64,000 nt of DNA from Bacteroidota bacterium (GCA_021779195.1 JAJYBB010000015.1:1-64000), one strand, 5' to 3'; counted from the stretch's first letter, positions 28,752 through 38,493 are shown. Numbers and translations are program-made. The notes: generated by a model from the letters alone, not told the origin.

Positions 28752-30947
28752 TTATAATGTTACATTGAAAATCTTAGATACGGGTTCAGCTGAACCCAAT
28801 CGACGCGAAAGTTCAGACGGTGAACTTCCCGAAATATAAACTTTGAAATCGCCCGGTTCAATTACCCTGTCGCCGTTTTCGGTTACCAGTTCCATCATCG
28901 AAGGGGTAACTTCAAACGAAACTTCTTTGGATTCACCCGGGTTGAGTTTAACCCGTTTCATTCCTTTAAGGGCAAAAATCGGGCTTGGGACACTGGTTTT
29001 CAAATCGGTAATATAAAGTTGGGCAACTTCTTCGCCAGGTGTTTTACCCGTGTTTGTAATGGTTGCTGTAACGTTTACCGACTGTCCCTTTTTGATTTTA
29101 TCCTTATCCATTTTCATATTGCTGTACGAGTAAGTTGTATAACTCAGTCCGAAACCAAAAGGATAAAGCGGTTCTTCGGTCATATAGCGGTATGTACGTC
29201 CTTTCATACTATAATCTTCAAAAGCAGGCAATTGACTGACTGATTTCGGGAATGTGATGGGTAAACGTCCTGAAGGATTAACATCGCCGAAAATGACATC
29301 GGCCACGGCTCTTCCGCCTTCCTGTCCAGGATACCAAACAAAAATGATGGCATCGGCAATGGTTTTGAGTTCTTCGGTACAAATCGGGCTCCCGCCGGTC
29401 AGAACAAGGATGATGGGTTTCTTGCAATTTGCTTTCAGCTTGCGCAGGTATTCCAATTGATTTGAAGGTAAATTAAGATCGAGCCGGTCGCCATTGGTCG
29501 ATGATGCAATTGATTCCCCTTCTTCGCCTTCGAAAACGCCCGAAACACCAAAAACAGCAATCACAGCATCGGCATTATGAACTTCACCAAGTGAATAATT
29601 CATCTTATTTTTATACGCAACACTGGGTTCAACCCCTTCGCGATAACTAACTGTTGTCCCGGCACTTACTCTACCAACAACCGATTGTAATATCGTAAAC
29701 AACCGGTCATTTAATCCATTGTAATTTCCAAGAAGAACATCCTGATTTGCCGCATAGGGTCCTACAATAAAGATGGATTTAAGGTCTTTTTTGATTGGAA
29801 GCGTATGGTTATTGTTTTGAAGTAAAACAATCGATTTAGCCGCCGCTTCGTAAGCCAAATCAATATGTTGCTGATTTCCAATGACATCTTCCTTTATTTT
29901 TGAATAAGGATTTTGATTTATTGGATCGAATAAACCTAATTTGAATCGGGTTCTTAATAGTAGGCTTAATGCAGCGTCAACTTCTTTTTCAGAAACAAGT
30001 TCCCGTTTGACTGCATCGGGCAAACTATTAAACTCATTTCCGCAATTCAAATTTACGCCACTTTTAATAGCCAACGCACATGCTTCGGCGGCATCTTTGG
30101 CAGCCCCGTGCGATTTGTAAAAGTCCTGTATTGCCCAACAGTCCGTCGTTACATATCCTTTAAAACCCCATTGTTTTCGCAATAAATCGTTCAACAAATA
30201 AGAACTTCCACAACAAGGTTTTCCAAAAGTACTGTTATAGGCACACATCACGCTTTCCACTTTTCCTTCTGTCACTAATGCTTTAAAAGCCGGAACGTAA
30301 GTTTCCATAAAGTCTTTCATTGACGGTTCCGCGTCGAAAGAATGACGCAACGCTTCGGGACCGGAATGTACCACATAATGTTTGGCACAAGCCGCAGTCT
30401 TTAAATACTTCGGATCATTGCCCTGCATTCCCTTAACATAGGCAACTCCCATTCGTGAAGTCAAATAAGGATCTTCTCCATACGTTTCCTGCCCTCTTCC
30501 CCACCGTGGATCACGAAAAATATTGATGTTGGGAGCGTAAAAAGTAATGCCGGTATATTGTCCATAATTTTCGAGCCGTTGTGCGATGTTGTATTTAGCC
30601 CAGGCTTCATCCGAAATGGCTTCACCAATCCGATAAACCAAATCGGGATCAAAAGTCGCTGCCAATCCGATGTTTTCAGGAAAAACAGTTGCTCTTCCTG
30701 TTCGGGCAACCCCGTGCAATGCTTCATTCCACCAACTGTATGGAAGTATGCCCAGCCGCTTGATGGCAGGTGCATCGTGTAACATCTGCGTTGCTTTTTC
30801 TTCTAAAGTCAATCGTGAAACCAAATCGGCTACCCGCTCATCAATCGTTTTATTTGTATCCTGAAAAGGATATTTTACGGTCGTTTGAGCAGTAGTATAC
30901 CCGCAAACCATTAGCGTGATCAGTAAAATAGCATAGAACCTTTTCAT
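28752..30947 (-). CDS. Secreted glycoside hydrolase family 3 (beta-xylosidase-like)
   Basis: A 731-residue exported GH3 enzyme. After a signal peptide (to about residue 20) comes the TIM-barrel domain with ILPYSWWNEALHGVAR, the hallmark of the plant-like beta-xylosidase branch. The nucleophile motif is GYVTTDCWAI. The second alpha/beta domain carries the acid/base region FEGEEGES. A fibronectin III-like domain ends the protein (about residue 620 on). The WNEALHGV wording and the setting between xylB and xylA point to xylo-oligosaccharides as substrate, although GH3 specificity is not certain from sequence. Gaps to both neighbours are short, so it is part of the operon. Confidence 0.9.
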   Translation of the reverse strand: MKRFYAILLITLMVCGYTTAQTTVKYPFQDTNKTIDERVADLVSRLTLEEKATQMLHDAPAIKRLGILPYSWWNEALHGVARTGRATVFPENIGLAATFDPDLVYRIGEAISDEAWAKYNIAQRLENYGQYTGITFYAPNINIFRDPRWGRGQETYGEDPYLTSRMGVAYVKGMQGNDPKYLKTAACAKHYVVHSGPEALRHSFDAEPSMKDFMETYVPAFKALVTEGKVESVMCAYNSTFGKPCCGSSYLLNDLLRKQWGFKGYVTTDCWAIQDFYKSHGAAKDAAEACALAIKSGVNLNCGNEFNSLPDAVKRELVSEKEVDAALSLLLRTRFKLGLFDPINQNPYSKIKEDVIGNQQHIDLAYEAAAKSIVLLQNNNHTLPIKKDLKSIFIVGPYAANQDVLLGNYNGLNDRLFTILQSVVGRVSAGTTVSYREGVEPSVAYKNKMNYSLGEVHNADAVIAVFGVSGVFEGEEGESIASSTNGDRLDLNLPSNQLEYLRKLKANCKKPIILVLTGGSPICTEELKTIADAIIFVWYPGQEGGRAVADVIFGDVNPSGRLPITFPKSVSQLPAFEDYSMKGRTYRYMTEEPLYPFGFGLSYTTYSYSNMKMDKDKIKKGQSVNVTATITNTGKTPGEEVAQLYITDLKTSVPSPIFALKGMKRVKLNPGESKEVSFEVTPSMMELVTENGDRVIEPGDFKVYISGSSPSELSRRLGSAEPVSKIFNVTL

Positions 30948-30974
30948 AAAAAAATGAGTTATTAGATTAATTTT

Positions 30975-32447
30975 TCAGACTAATTTCAACCATTTTGCAT
31001 ACGCTTCTTGCGTAGCTTCAATATTTTCCTTTTCGGGTGTAATCACCATTATTTTTTTCAACGTGGCAAACGCTTCTTCGGCAGTAGCATAAATTCCGGC
31101 ACCAATACCTGCTCCACGGGCAGCACCAATCGAACCATCGGTATTGTACAATTCAATGGTTGCTCCGCTGATATTGGCTACTGTTTGGCGGAATATCGGG
31201 CTCAGGAACAGGTTGGCATGTCCGGCACGAATCGTTTTCGTTTCAATGCCCATTTCATTCATAATATCCATTCCATATTTAAACGAAAATGCAATTCCTT
31301 CGTGGGCGGCCCGAATTAAATGGGCTTTCGAATGACGATTGAAGTTTATGCCATGAACAGAGCAATTCGGTTCACGATTTCCCAATACACGTTCGGCACC
31401 ATTTCCAAACGGAATTATGCTAATGCCGTCGCTTCCAACAGGAATTTGAGCTGCAAGTTCATTCATTTCGGCATAACTGATACCTTCGGGAGCCACATTA
31501 TTCTTTATCCAGGTATTTAAAATAGCAGTACCGTTGATACAAAGTAAAACTCCTACTCGTGCATCATTTTTCGTATGATTCACGTGAGCAAACGAATTAA
31601 CACGCGATAACGGATCATATTTTGAATCGCTGTTAACCCCGTACACCACTCCCGAAGTTCCTGCCGTAGCTGCAATTTCGCCGGGATTCAGCACGTTGAG
31701 CGACAGGGCATTGTTCGGTTGGTCCCCGGCACGATACGTTACGGGAGTTCCGACAGCTAAACCAAGTTCTGCCGCAATATCTGCTTTTAAATATCCCTGA
31801 ATGCCAAAAGTGGAGACAATTTCAGGAATTAAATTGGTTTTAAATCCAAAATAATCATACAGAAATTTAGCAGGGACTTCATTTTTAAAATCCCACGCTA
31901 TTCCCTCCGATAAACCCGATGCAGTGGTGCAGGCATTGCCGGTCATACGCATGGCAATGTAATCGCCGGGCAACATATAATATTTGGTTTTTGCAAAATT
32001 TGCCGGTTCATTTTCCTTTACCCAAGCCAATTTAGCCAAAGTAAAATTGCCGGGAGAATTTAGTAAATTCGTCAAACACATTTCAGAACCAATCTCTTCA
32101 AACGCTTTTTGTCCGTAAGGCACAGCGCGTGAGTCGCACCAGATAATGGCGTCGCGAATGGCTTTCTGGGCTTCGTCCACCAGCACTAATCCATGCATTT
32201 GGTAGGAGATGCCGATGGCTTTTATGTCCGAAGAATCAGTTCCAGACTCAGCCAATACAGCTTCTGTCGCCAATTTCAGATTTTTCCACCATGTTTCGGT
32301 ATTTTGTTCAGCCCATCCGGTTTTTACCGACTTAATTCCCATTTCATTTTTAGGAAAAAATGCACTCGAAACGCATTCGCCTGTGGTGGCATTCACCAAA
32401 CTCGCCTTAATTGACGAACTTCCTAAATCATAACCTAATAAGTACAT
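30975..32447 (-). CDS. xylB: Xylulokinase
   Basis: A 490-residue FGGY-family kinase phosphorylating D-xylulose at O5. The N-terminal ATPase loop MYLLGYDLGSSSIKASL, the substrate-binding GISYQMHGLVLVD and WCDSRA segments, and the second domain AGTSGVVYG and GNGAERVLGNREP are all present. It follows the regulator xylR by 60 bp and precedes the GH3 gene by 27 bp. Together with XylA it feeds the pentose phosphate pathway. Confidence 0.93.
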   Translation of the reverse strand: MYLLGYDLGSSSIKASLVNATTGECVSSAFFPKNEMGIKSVKTGWAEQNTETWWKNLKLATEAVLAESGTDSSDIKAIGISYQMHGLVLVDEAQKAIRDAIIWCDSRAVPYGQKAFEEIGSEMCLTNLLNSPGNFTLAKLAWVKENEPANFAKTKYYMLPGDYIAMRMTGNACTTASGLSEGIAWDFKNEVPAKFLYDYFGFKTNLIPEIVSTFGIQGYLKADIAAELGLAVGTPVTYRAGDQPNNALSLNVLNPGEIAATAGTSGVVYGVNSDSKYDPLSRVNSFAHVNHTKNDARVGVLLCINGTAILNTWIKNNVAPEGISYAEMNELAAQIPVGSDGISIIPFGNGAERVLGNREPNCSVHGINFNRHSKAHLIRAAHEGIAFSFKYGMDIMNEMGIETKTIRAGHANLFLSPIFRQTVANISGATIELYNTDGSIGAARGAGIGAGIYATAEEAFATLKKIMVITPEKENIEATQEAYAKWLKLV

Positions 32448-32507
32448 AATTTTTTATATTTACAATTTATATCACATTCCGAGTGATTAATTTCACACTT
32501 GGAAATA

Positions 32508-33218
32508 TCACTTATTCTTAATATCAAATTTATATAACCTTGCTGCACGATGTGGAACCCCAATTTCAATTTCGTCGAGTGCAACAACATAGGACCATTG
32601 TGTAATTTTTTTTTGAAAATTTCTAACATCCGAGCGGGTTTGATGCACAGTATCGTATAATGAACGCAACTGTGATATGGTGAATTTGCGAGGTAACAAT
32701 TCAAAAAGTAAGTTTGGCTCAATATCAAATCTATGTCGGATATAGGCTAATCCTTTTTTTATAATTTCAGCATGATCAAATGCTAAATTCATGCCGGCTA
32801 CATCTTTAATATCATACCAATTGACACTCGTGCCATCTGCATTGAAAACCAATTTCCGATTTATTTTAATTAATGCCACATATGCCACTGTAACAATTCG
32901 TCCGATTTTCAATTGTGTTGTTCGTTCTAACCAAAGTACATCCCGTGGGTTTGACGTTCGTTTAGGATTACCAAAACTTTGAAACTGACTTAAATATATA
33001 TTTTTAAGTCCAGTTAATTCAGTCAAAACACGAGAAGCAGCTTCATCCAAATCTTCAGAATTAAAAATGATACTTCCAGGAAGTTTTTTATCGTTGTAAA
33101 GTTCATTCTGTTCTTGAATATTTCGTTCAATCAACAAAACTTTGAGTGCTTCGCCATCAAAACCAAATACAACGCAATCGACTGAAATATGCGGATTATA
33201 AATTTTATCGTCAGACAT
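32508..33218 (-). CDS. xylR: Nudix-family transcriptional regulator of xylose use (XylR type)
   Basis: A 236-residue regulator with an N-terminal Nudix-like ligand domain (about residues 8-150) and a C-terminal winged-helix segment (about 160-235, LPRKFTISQLRSLYDTVHQ). Proteins of this build control arabinose and xylose genes in Bacteroides. The Nudix box is broken: in GSIIFNSEDLDEAASRVLTE the REUxEExGU glutamates are missing, so it should bind a sugar or sugar phosphate and not hydrolyse. As first gene of the operon it is probably autoregulated. The specific effector is inferred from the neighbours. Confidence 0.85.
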   Translation of the reverse strand: MSDDKIYNPHISVDCVVFGFDGEALKVLLIERNIQEQNELYNDKKLPGSIIFNSEDLDEAASRVLTELTGLKNIYLSQFQSFGNPKRTSNPRDVLWLERTTQLKIGRIVTVAYVALIKINRKLVFNADGTSVNWYDIKDVAGMNLAFDHAEIIKKGLAYIRHRFDIEPNLLFELLPRKFTISQLRSLYDTVHQTRSDVRNFQKKITQWSYVVALDEIEIGVPHRAARLYKFDIKNK

Positions 33219-33244
33219 TTGGAGATATAATTGAATTTTAGATG

Positions 33245-33276
33245 CAAAAGTACAGGTTTATATTAAATAATTGCAA
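33245..33276 (-). promoter_or_regulatory. Promoter of the xyl operon
   Basis: Minus-strand TTG (33276-33274), 21 bp, TACTTTTG (33252-33245) is a perfect consensus promoter 27 bp before the xylR ATG. It would drive the whole xylR-xylB-GH3-xylA-xylE unit. Confidence 0.75.
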
Positions 33277-33283
33277 TCAAAAT

Positions 33284-33305
33284 TATATGTTATAAAACAC
33301 ATATA
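33284..33305. promoter_or_regulatory. Candidate XylR operator
   Basis: TATATGT (33284-33290) and ACATATA (33299-33305) form a 7-8-7 inverted repeat just upstream of the -33 box. The location suits a regulator site, but AT-rich palindromes arise easily by chance. Confidence 0.35.
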
Positions 33306-33639
33306 CAATAATTTAAATAGAGTAATAAACACAATAAGTAATTCATTTAAACTGTATTTTATACAATAAGATTTTATTTTGAAGAAACATAAACTAAAAG
33401 AAATGAATGTATTTAAAAATATAAGAACATTCGGTCAAATTTTGACAATTTACAATAAGAAAGTCGAATTCAAAAATAAATATGAATTTGTTACACTTTC
33501 TCATTTTTACTGCATTCGATTATTGATGATCCTTTAATTGGCGGGTAAGGAATATAGAATCAGCAAGCAAGACGATTTAAATGTAAACGTTTCGGAGTGG
33601 AAGATATTACTGGATATTTCGAAAATTTACATACCATTT
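33306..33639. other. AT-rich gap between xyl and deoxyhexose clusters
   Basis: No gene is supported here. A 39-codon frame at 33538-33657 (ending FKSKNG) lacks an ATG and runs into the terminator hairpin. No consensus promoter was identified. Confidence 0.3.
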
Positions 33640-33690
33640 AAATCTAAAAACGGCTAATGAATTATACATTCATCAGCCGTTTTTAGATTT
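33640..33690. terminator. Terminator at the end of the deoxyhexose cluster
   Basis: AAATCTAAAAACGGCT-ATGAAT pairs with ATTCAT-AGCCGTTTTTAGATTT around a 5-base loop, with one unpaired base. The stem is over 20 bp with A/T tracts on both arms. It lies 20 bp after the last gene of the cluster on the minus strand. Confidence 0.85.
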
Positions 33691-33710
33691 AGAATATTAT
33701 TGATAGGTTC

Positions 33711-35009
33711 TTATTTCACATTAAACGCCACCCGTAACTCATCAATTTCCGTATCACCCATTGGTTGAAGCGGTCCGATTGATGAAGCCATTACCAACGA
33801 GTTAGCCGAAAATTCCGCAACTTCCAAATAATCGAAGGTATTGATAAGCTTATTGCCGGTTACAATCACCGAATCGTTTTCAACAATTACCACGCGGTTT
33901 TTCGAAAACATTTGAGCGATTTCTTCCGTGTCGTTATATAAGCTTTCGAATGGAATAGAAGGCACATCCTGCAGAAAAATCCAGCTTTCGGGAATGGTGC
34001 GCACATCAAATTTCTGATGACTTACCGCATGAGCCATAAGGTTCGTTGGCTGAGTTGTTATGATAGAATTAATATGTGGATTCAGTTGGTAAATGCGTTG
34101 ATGTAAAGCTACTGAACGGCTTGGAACTTTACCTGCTTCTGCCATTCCATTTTTAATCTGGACAATATTCTTTGGTAAAATATCCCAACGTGCAACGTCA
34201 CGTGGTGTAATCAGAAAATCATTTTCTTTCCAACGTACAGATACCGTCCCGTAAGTAGAAATCATCAATCCCTGATCACAGGCACGACGAATGATATTCA
34301 CCATATCGGTACGAATTTCACGTTCATCCGATGGATATTCAACATCCATAAACGGAGTGCTATTCTTTGGAAAATGAGTTGTGTATTTTGAAATCTGTTC
34401 ATCGGTCAGGGTGTTAACATTTCCTATTCTACCTGCATTTACAATGGTTCGACAGCAAAATTCCAATGTTTCAAAACGTTGATAAGCATCCATCATATCC
34501 GTACCACCAAGCACAACTCCGTGATTTTCCATTATCACAGCTTTGAATTTTTTATTTTTAAATTCATTGGCTATCTTTTCTCCAAGTTCAACACTCCCTG
34601 GACACCCATAGGGTGCAAAACCTATTTCGCCACAGATTGTACGGGCTTGTGGAACAATACTGGTATCAGGAACCTGACGTGCAATACTGAAAGCTACTAA
34701 TCCGGGTGGATGAGCGTGGATAATAGCAGTCAATTCAGGACGGGATTCGTAAATTGCTTTATGAAATGGATATTCTGAAGATGGTTTATGTAATCCAACG
34801 ATTGTGCCATCTTTTTTTACACACACAATGTCTTTTACGGTCAACGAACCTTTATCAACTGCGGACGGAGTAATCCATATATCCCCATTTCCATCTTTTA
34901 TGGAAATATTTCCTCCTGAAGTGGTTGTCATTCCACTCCTGTAAATACGTCCGATAATCACATTAATTTGTTCTACCGGATGCATTAAGTTAACATCTAA
35001 CTGTTTCAT
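33711..35009 (-). CDS. Double-domain class II aldolase/adducin-like protein
   Basis: A 432-residue protein made of two class II aldolase domains in tandem. The first (about residues 5-215) keeps the zinc site HAHPPG plus the later ENHGVVLGG histidine and the SSEYPFHK acidic residue, as in L-fuculose-1-phosphate aldolase. The second (about 225-432) has lost them: ITTQPTNLMAH replaces HAH, and IVENDSVIVTG lacks the histidine. Only one active site per chain is expected. The ATG at 35009 is used, because the frame extends to 35030 only through a TTG. It is the last gene of the deoxyhexose island. Its probable job is cleavage of a ketose 1-phosphate to DHAP and L-lactaldehyde, or decarboxylation of a related acid. 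Confidence 0.8.
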   Translation of the reverse strand: MKQLDVNLMHPVEQINVIIGRIYRSGMTTTSGGNISIKDGNGDIWITPSAVDKGSLTVKDIVCVKKDGTIVGLHKPSSEYPFHKAIYESRPELTAIIHAHPPGLVAFSIARQVPDTSIVPQARTICGEIGFAPYGCPGSVELGEKIANEFKNKKFKAVIMENHGVVLGGTDMMDAYQRFETLEFCCRTIVNAGRIGNVNTLTDEQISKYTTHFPKNSTPFMDVEYPSDEREIRTDMVNIIRRACDQGLMISTYGTVSVRWKENDFLITPRDVARWDILPKNIVQIKNGMAEAGKVPSRSVALHQRIYQLNPHINSIITTQPTNLMAHAVSHQKFDVRTIPESWIFLQDVPSIPFESLYNDTEEIAQMFSKNRVVIVENDSVIVTGNKLINTFDYLEVAEFSANSLVMASSIGPLQPMGDTEIDELRVAFNVK

Positions 35010-35086
35010 CTTATTTTGATTAAAGAGCAAAGAACAAAGACATTAGACTAAATATTCTCGTTCAAAACTCATTTTAAAATTTACTT

Positions 35087-36361
35087 TTACAATTTATCGG
35101 CATTCGCCAATAAATAACTTTCAGCTTCCACGCTCCACAACCCCATATTTTTATCACAAATTTCTGCGAGCGTTTTGTAAATCGCATTTGATTCTCCCAA
35201 TTTAGCAAAATCCGAAATTGGAGTCAATGGCATTTCGACATGTGTATAAATCAATTTTTTCCCTCCCGGAATTTCCGGTAAATGATTGGTGGCTTCAATC
35301 ACCGAATTCAAACCGCCGATATGAGTTATCAATCCAGCAGGGTCAAGACCTTTGCTCATCATCATGAGTGCTTCGACCATATCATCATTATTTCCTCCAC
35401 TGGTACCGGCAACGTGGGTATAGCCATAATGAACATTGTAGAAGTTGAATGTTGCACTAAAGTTCGGATCACCAGGACCTGCAAAGAAATTCAGGCAACC
35501 GTCAAATCCCAAAATAGCATCAGCTTGTTCCACCACCGGTTTTACGGGAGCAAACACAAACACATCGTTGAATCCTTCGCCATATGTGATTGCTTTCAGT
35601 TCTTCCACCGGATTTTGCATCTTGGCTGTGTTGACATACAATAATTCGATACCCCGTGAAGCTGCAAATTGAACGGTATAAAGTGAAGCAGCACGGTCGA
35701 GACGAGTTTGATCCACATCAGTTACCACGCAAAGTGCAGGTCGACGATCGTCGCGATGCAACACATAATTAATGGCTGCCAGTCCCATTGGGCCAACACC
35801 AGCCAGAATCGCCATTTTACCTCTGTCAACGATTTCCATTTTGTGAACATAACTTCCCGGAGAAAGATGATAATTGGCATGCATGGCACCAATTACGCAC
35901 GAAAGTGGTTCGGCTAAAGAGGCAGGATAAAAACCTTCGCCATGATAAGCCAGCAAACAATCTTTTTCCATTACTTCGTTCGGAATAATCACGTAAGTGG
36001 CATCGCCACCAATGTATTGATAGCTATATCCAGGTGCACTTAAAACGCCCACAGGACCAGCTTCGTAATTCAACGCAGGTTGAATAGAAAACTTATCACC
36101 TACTTTGAATTTGTGTGCCCATTTTGTTCCTACTTCAACCAATTCACCGGCAAACTCATGACCAATAATGATGGGATTTTGAGCCACATCATTGGGGATG
36201 CGTTTGTGATCAGTTCCCTGTGTAGAAGCTTTATAGGACGACATACACAACGAATCGGAAATTACTTTCGCCAATATTTCATTGTCTTTAATCTGTGGCA
36301 ATTCGAACTCTTCCAACCGAAGGTCTTTTTTGCCATATAAACGGATTGCTTTTGTTTTCAT
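35087..36361 (-). CDS. Zinc-type dehydrogenase, L-sorbose-1-phosphate reductase-like
   Basis: A 424-residue medium-chain dehydrogenase. ISDSLCMSSYKASTQG, HKRIPND and IIGHEFAGELVEVG resemble SorE, which interconverts L-sorbose 1-phosphate and glucitol 6-phosphate. The NAD fold carries ILAGVGPMGLAAINYVLH. The usual GCGxC structural zinc cluster is absent. The ATG at 36361 gives MKTKAIRLYG. A longer frame to 36400 is encoded by a short GAGTAAAC direct repeat and is unlikely. In this cluster the substrate may be a 6-deoxyketose or its phosphate, or lactaldehyde. This is inferred from position only. Confidence 0.8.
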   Translation of the reverse strand: MKTKAIRLYGKKDLRLEEFELPQIKDNEILAKVISDSLCMSSYKASTQGTDHKRIPNDVAQNPIIIGHEFAGELVEVGTKWAHKFKVGDKFSIQPALNYEAGPVGVLSAPGYSYQYIGGDATYVIIPNEVMEKDCLLAYHGEGFYPASLAEPLSCVIGAMHANYHLSPGSYVHKMEIVDRGKMAILAGVGPMGLAAINYVLHRDDRRPALCVVTDVDQTRLDRAASLYTVQFAASRGIELLYVNTAKMQNPVEELKAITYGEGFNDVFVFAPVKPVVEQADAILGFDGCLNFFAGPGDPNFSATFNFYNVHYGYTHVAGTSGGNNDDMVEALMMMSKGLDPAGLITHIGGLNSVIEATNHLPEIPGGKKLIYTHVEMPLTPISDFAKLGESNAIYKTLAEICDKNMGLWSVEAESYLLANADKL

Positions 36362-36455
36362 ATCTTTAGTTGACGAGTAAACAAGTAAACGAGTAAACAT
36401 CGAATATCAGGTTCCCGTAATTATTAATTGTAAATTATTAATTATCAATTATCAA

Positions 36456-38417
36456 TTAAGAAAGCATCACTTGCCCACCGGTAATTGGCAATGCCTGTCC
36501 GGTTTCACCACATTGCTCCATCAGGTACAGCGCACCTTTGGTAACATCCTCGGGCGAGCATCCTTTTTGCAACGGAACCTGTGCTAAGTAAAACTCTTTT
36601 ACGTCTTCAATTGTTTTGGCGCCGGGCACTTTTCCTGCATTTAAGTACTGCACAAAAAGTCCGTTTTCCGGATCACTCCAAAGCGGGCCTTCGTAAAAAT
36701 TACCCGGACAAATAGAGTTCACTTTAATACGGAACGGAGCCAATTCCAATGCAAAAGATTGAGTCAGACCAATGCCACCAAATTTACCACCGGCATAGGC
36801 AAAATTCGCCTTGCTACCACGCAAACCCGATTTAGAATTTACCTGAATAATATCAGCATAATAATCAGCGGTAGCGAATTTGGTTTGCAGCTTCATCACT
36901 TTGCTTACAACTTTTGTACAATAGAAATAAGCGTTATAGTTGATTTTCGTTACAAATTCGAAATCTTCCGGTGTCATGTCGTCCAGTCCACCCGCGCGAA
37001 GCACACCTGCATTGCTGATAAAGGTATCGATAGCTCCAAAGTTACAAATGGTTTCGTGAACTAGGTTTTCGATGCTTGGAATTTCGCTTACGTTGGTTTT
37101 CACAAAGATGGTACGGTTACTTTTTGCCAATCCGTTGAAACGCTCCACCGTAGCACGTCCAACTACTTCGTTCATGTCGGCAACAACAATATTTGCACCT
37201 TGTTGCAACAAGCAACGGGCAATTCCTTCGCCAAAGCCCTGTGCAGCTCCGGTAACAATGATGGTTTTATTCTCAGCACGACCGGCTGCTCCTCCAGCCG
37301 CCACACTGCGACGGTAGTTTTCCACTTCCCAATTGTCGATAAAGTCAATTTGCGCTTGCGTCATTGGGTGAGGACCACCAAACGATTCGGCATAATAAGC
37401 AATCTTCATGGCATCTTCGAATACATCAAGAATGATGTCGCACTGAGCAGCATTATCACCTACAGCCACCAATCCGATTCCTTTGATAAGAATTACCTTT
37501 GGCTGATAACCAAACTTGGCTGTGAAAACCGGAATTTGTTTCGCAGCCTCGGCCAATACGGCTTCCGGCTCTTCGTTGTTGAGGAAAATATAGTTCGATT
37601 TGCAATAAACAATCGCGTCCGGAGTAAATGGTTTTGCAATTTTAGCTTGCGCTTCTTCGGTGTCGTAGAAATGTTTTACCAAAGCGTTTTTGCGTACTTT
37701 CAGGGTTTTCAAACCATCTTTTGAAAGAATCATACGAATGCCCGGAAGAACTTTTTCGGTGCAACTGCAAGTAGCACGTTCTTCGGTTGGAATAGGAAAT
37801 TTCACGGCTTTTTCAAGTGTATCGAGCACCTTGGTATAAAGCACTTTCACTTCTTCAATGCTGTTGGCAGCCACGAATATTCCATGGTTTTGCAACCAGA
37901 TAACCTGAGGCTCTTCTCCGAATTGCTGACGATAAGCTTTGATAGCGTCTTCTACTTTCTTGAACAATACATAGCCCGGATCGGTGTATTCGATGTACAA
38001 TGCTTTGGTGCCAAACAGCTTCTGCAAGTCAGCCTGAGCATTATTCGCGCACATTAAACCGTTTACCAGCGTTGGGTGCATGTGTACTACAAAGGCAAAG
38101 TCAATTACATTGTGCATCGATGTTTCCACCGATGGGCGTTTGCCTTTGGTGATGGTAGCATCGGCCAAATCATTTTTTACTTGTTCTTCGCGTTCAGCCG
38201 CATTGGCACTGTACACTTTGTCGGACATGAGGTTCAGTTTGGCACGGTCGAGCACCGCAAAACCGTCTTCGGTAATGGTTGCCAACGACGAACCACTGGC
38301 TTTTACCCAAATTTTTTCTTCGTTTTTGTACGATGTATTTCCACCGCCTGCAATCACAAAACGGTTATCACGACCGTAGAATTGCGATATTTCAATTAAT
38401 TGTTGTATTTCTTTCAT
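36456..38417 (-). CDS. Bifunctional class II aldolase / short-chain dehydrogenase (RhaEW-like)
   Basis: A 653-residue fusion. The N-terminal half is a class II aldolase with the zinc ligands HMHPTLVNGL and LQNHGIFVA, and an ASGSSLATI phosphate-site loop. The C-terminal part (from about residue 390) is an NAD-binding SDR with VTGAAQGFGEGIA, NAGVLRAGG and the YAGGK active-site motif. The same order occurs in RhaEW, which splits L-rhamnulose 1-phosphate and oxidises the L-lactaldehyde formed. The ATG at 38417 (MKEIQQLIEIS) is chosen over one 24 bases upstream. It lies in the deoxyhexose island between the PHP and SorE-like genes. Substrate is inferred. Confidence 0.85.
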   Translation of the reverse strand: MKEIQQLIEISQFYGRDNRFVIAGGGNTSYKNEEKIWVKASGSSLATITEDGFAVLDRAKLNLMSDKVYSANAAEREEQVKNDLADATITKGKRPSVETSMHNVIDFAFVVHMHPTLVNGLMCANNAQADLQKLFGTKALYIEYTDPGYVLFKKVEDAIKAYRQQFGEEPQVIWLQNHGIFVAANSIEEVKVLYTKVLDTLEKAVKFPIPTEERATCSCTEKVLPGIRMILSKDGLKTLKVRKNALVKHFYDTEEAQAKIAKPFTPDAIVYCKSNYIFLNNEEPEAVLAEAAKQIPVFTAKFGYQPKVILIKGIGLVAVGDNAAQCDIILDVFEDAMKIAYYAESFGGPHPMTQAQIDFIDNWEVENYRRSVAAGGAAGRAENKTIIVTGAAQGFGEGIARCLLQQGANIVVADMNEVVGRATVERFNGLAKSNRTIFVKTNVSEIPSIENLVHETICNFGAIDTFISNAGVLRAGGLDDMTPEDFEFVTKINYNAYFYCTKVVSKVMKLQTKFATADYYADIIQVNSKSGLRGSKANFAYAGGKFGGIGLTQSFALELAPFRIKVNSICPGNFYEGPLWSDPENGLFVQYLNAGKVPGAKTIEDVKEFYLAQVPLQKGCSPEDVTKGALYLMEQCGETGQALPITGGQVMLS

Positions 38418-38430
38418 TTTTTCAAGACAC

Positions 38431-38493
38431 TTTTTCAACACGAAGACACAAAAACATGAATTTCTTTGAGTCTTGGTGACTTTGTGTTTAAAT
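38431..38493. repeat. Intercistronic dyad repeat, copy 1
   Basis: TTTTTCAACACGAAGACAC and CTTGGTGACTTTGTGTTTAA are the conserved ends of a 63-bp imperfect inverted repeat. It is nearly repeated at 42419-42484. Its right end supplies the stop codon of the PHP gene. Confidence 0.7.

Noticed and set aside
33538-33657. 39-codon frame ending FKSKNG between xylR and the aldolase gene
   Set aside because: There is no ATG, the 3' end is the terminator stem, and no family is recognised.
36362-36400. Longer N-terminus of the SorE-like dehydrogenase
   Set aside because: It is encoded by a short GAGTAAAC-type direct repeat, while MKTKAIRLYG at 36361 is the usual family start.
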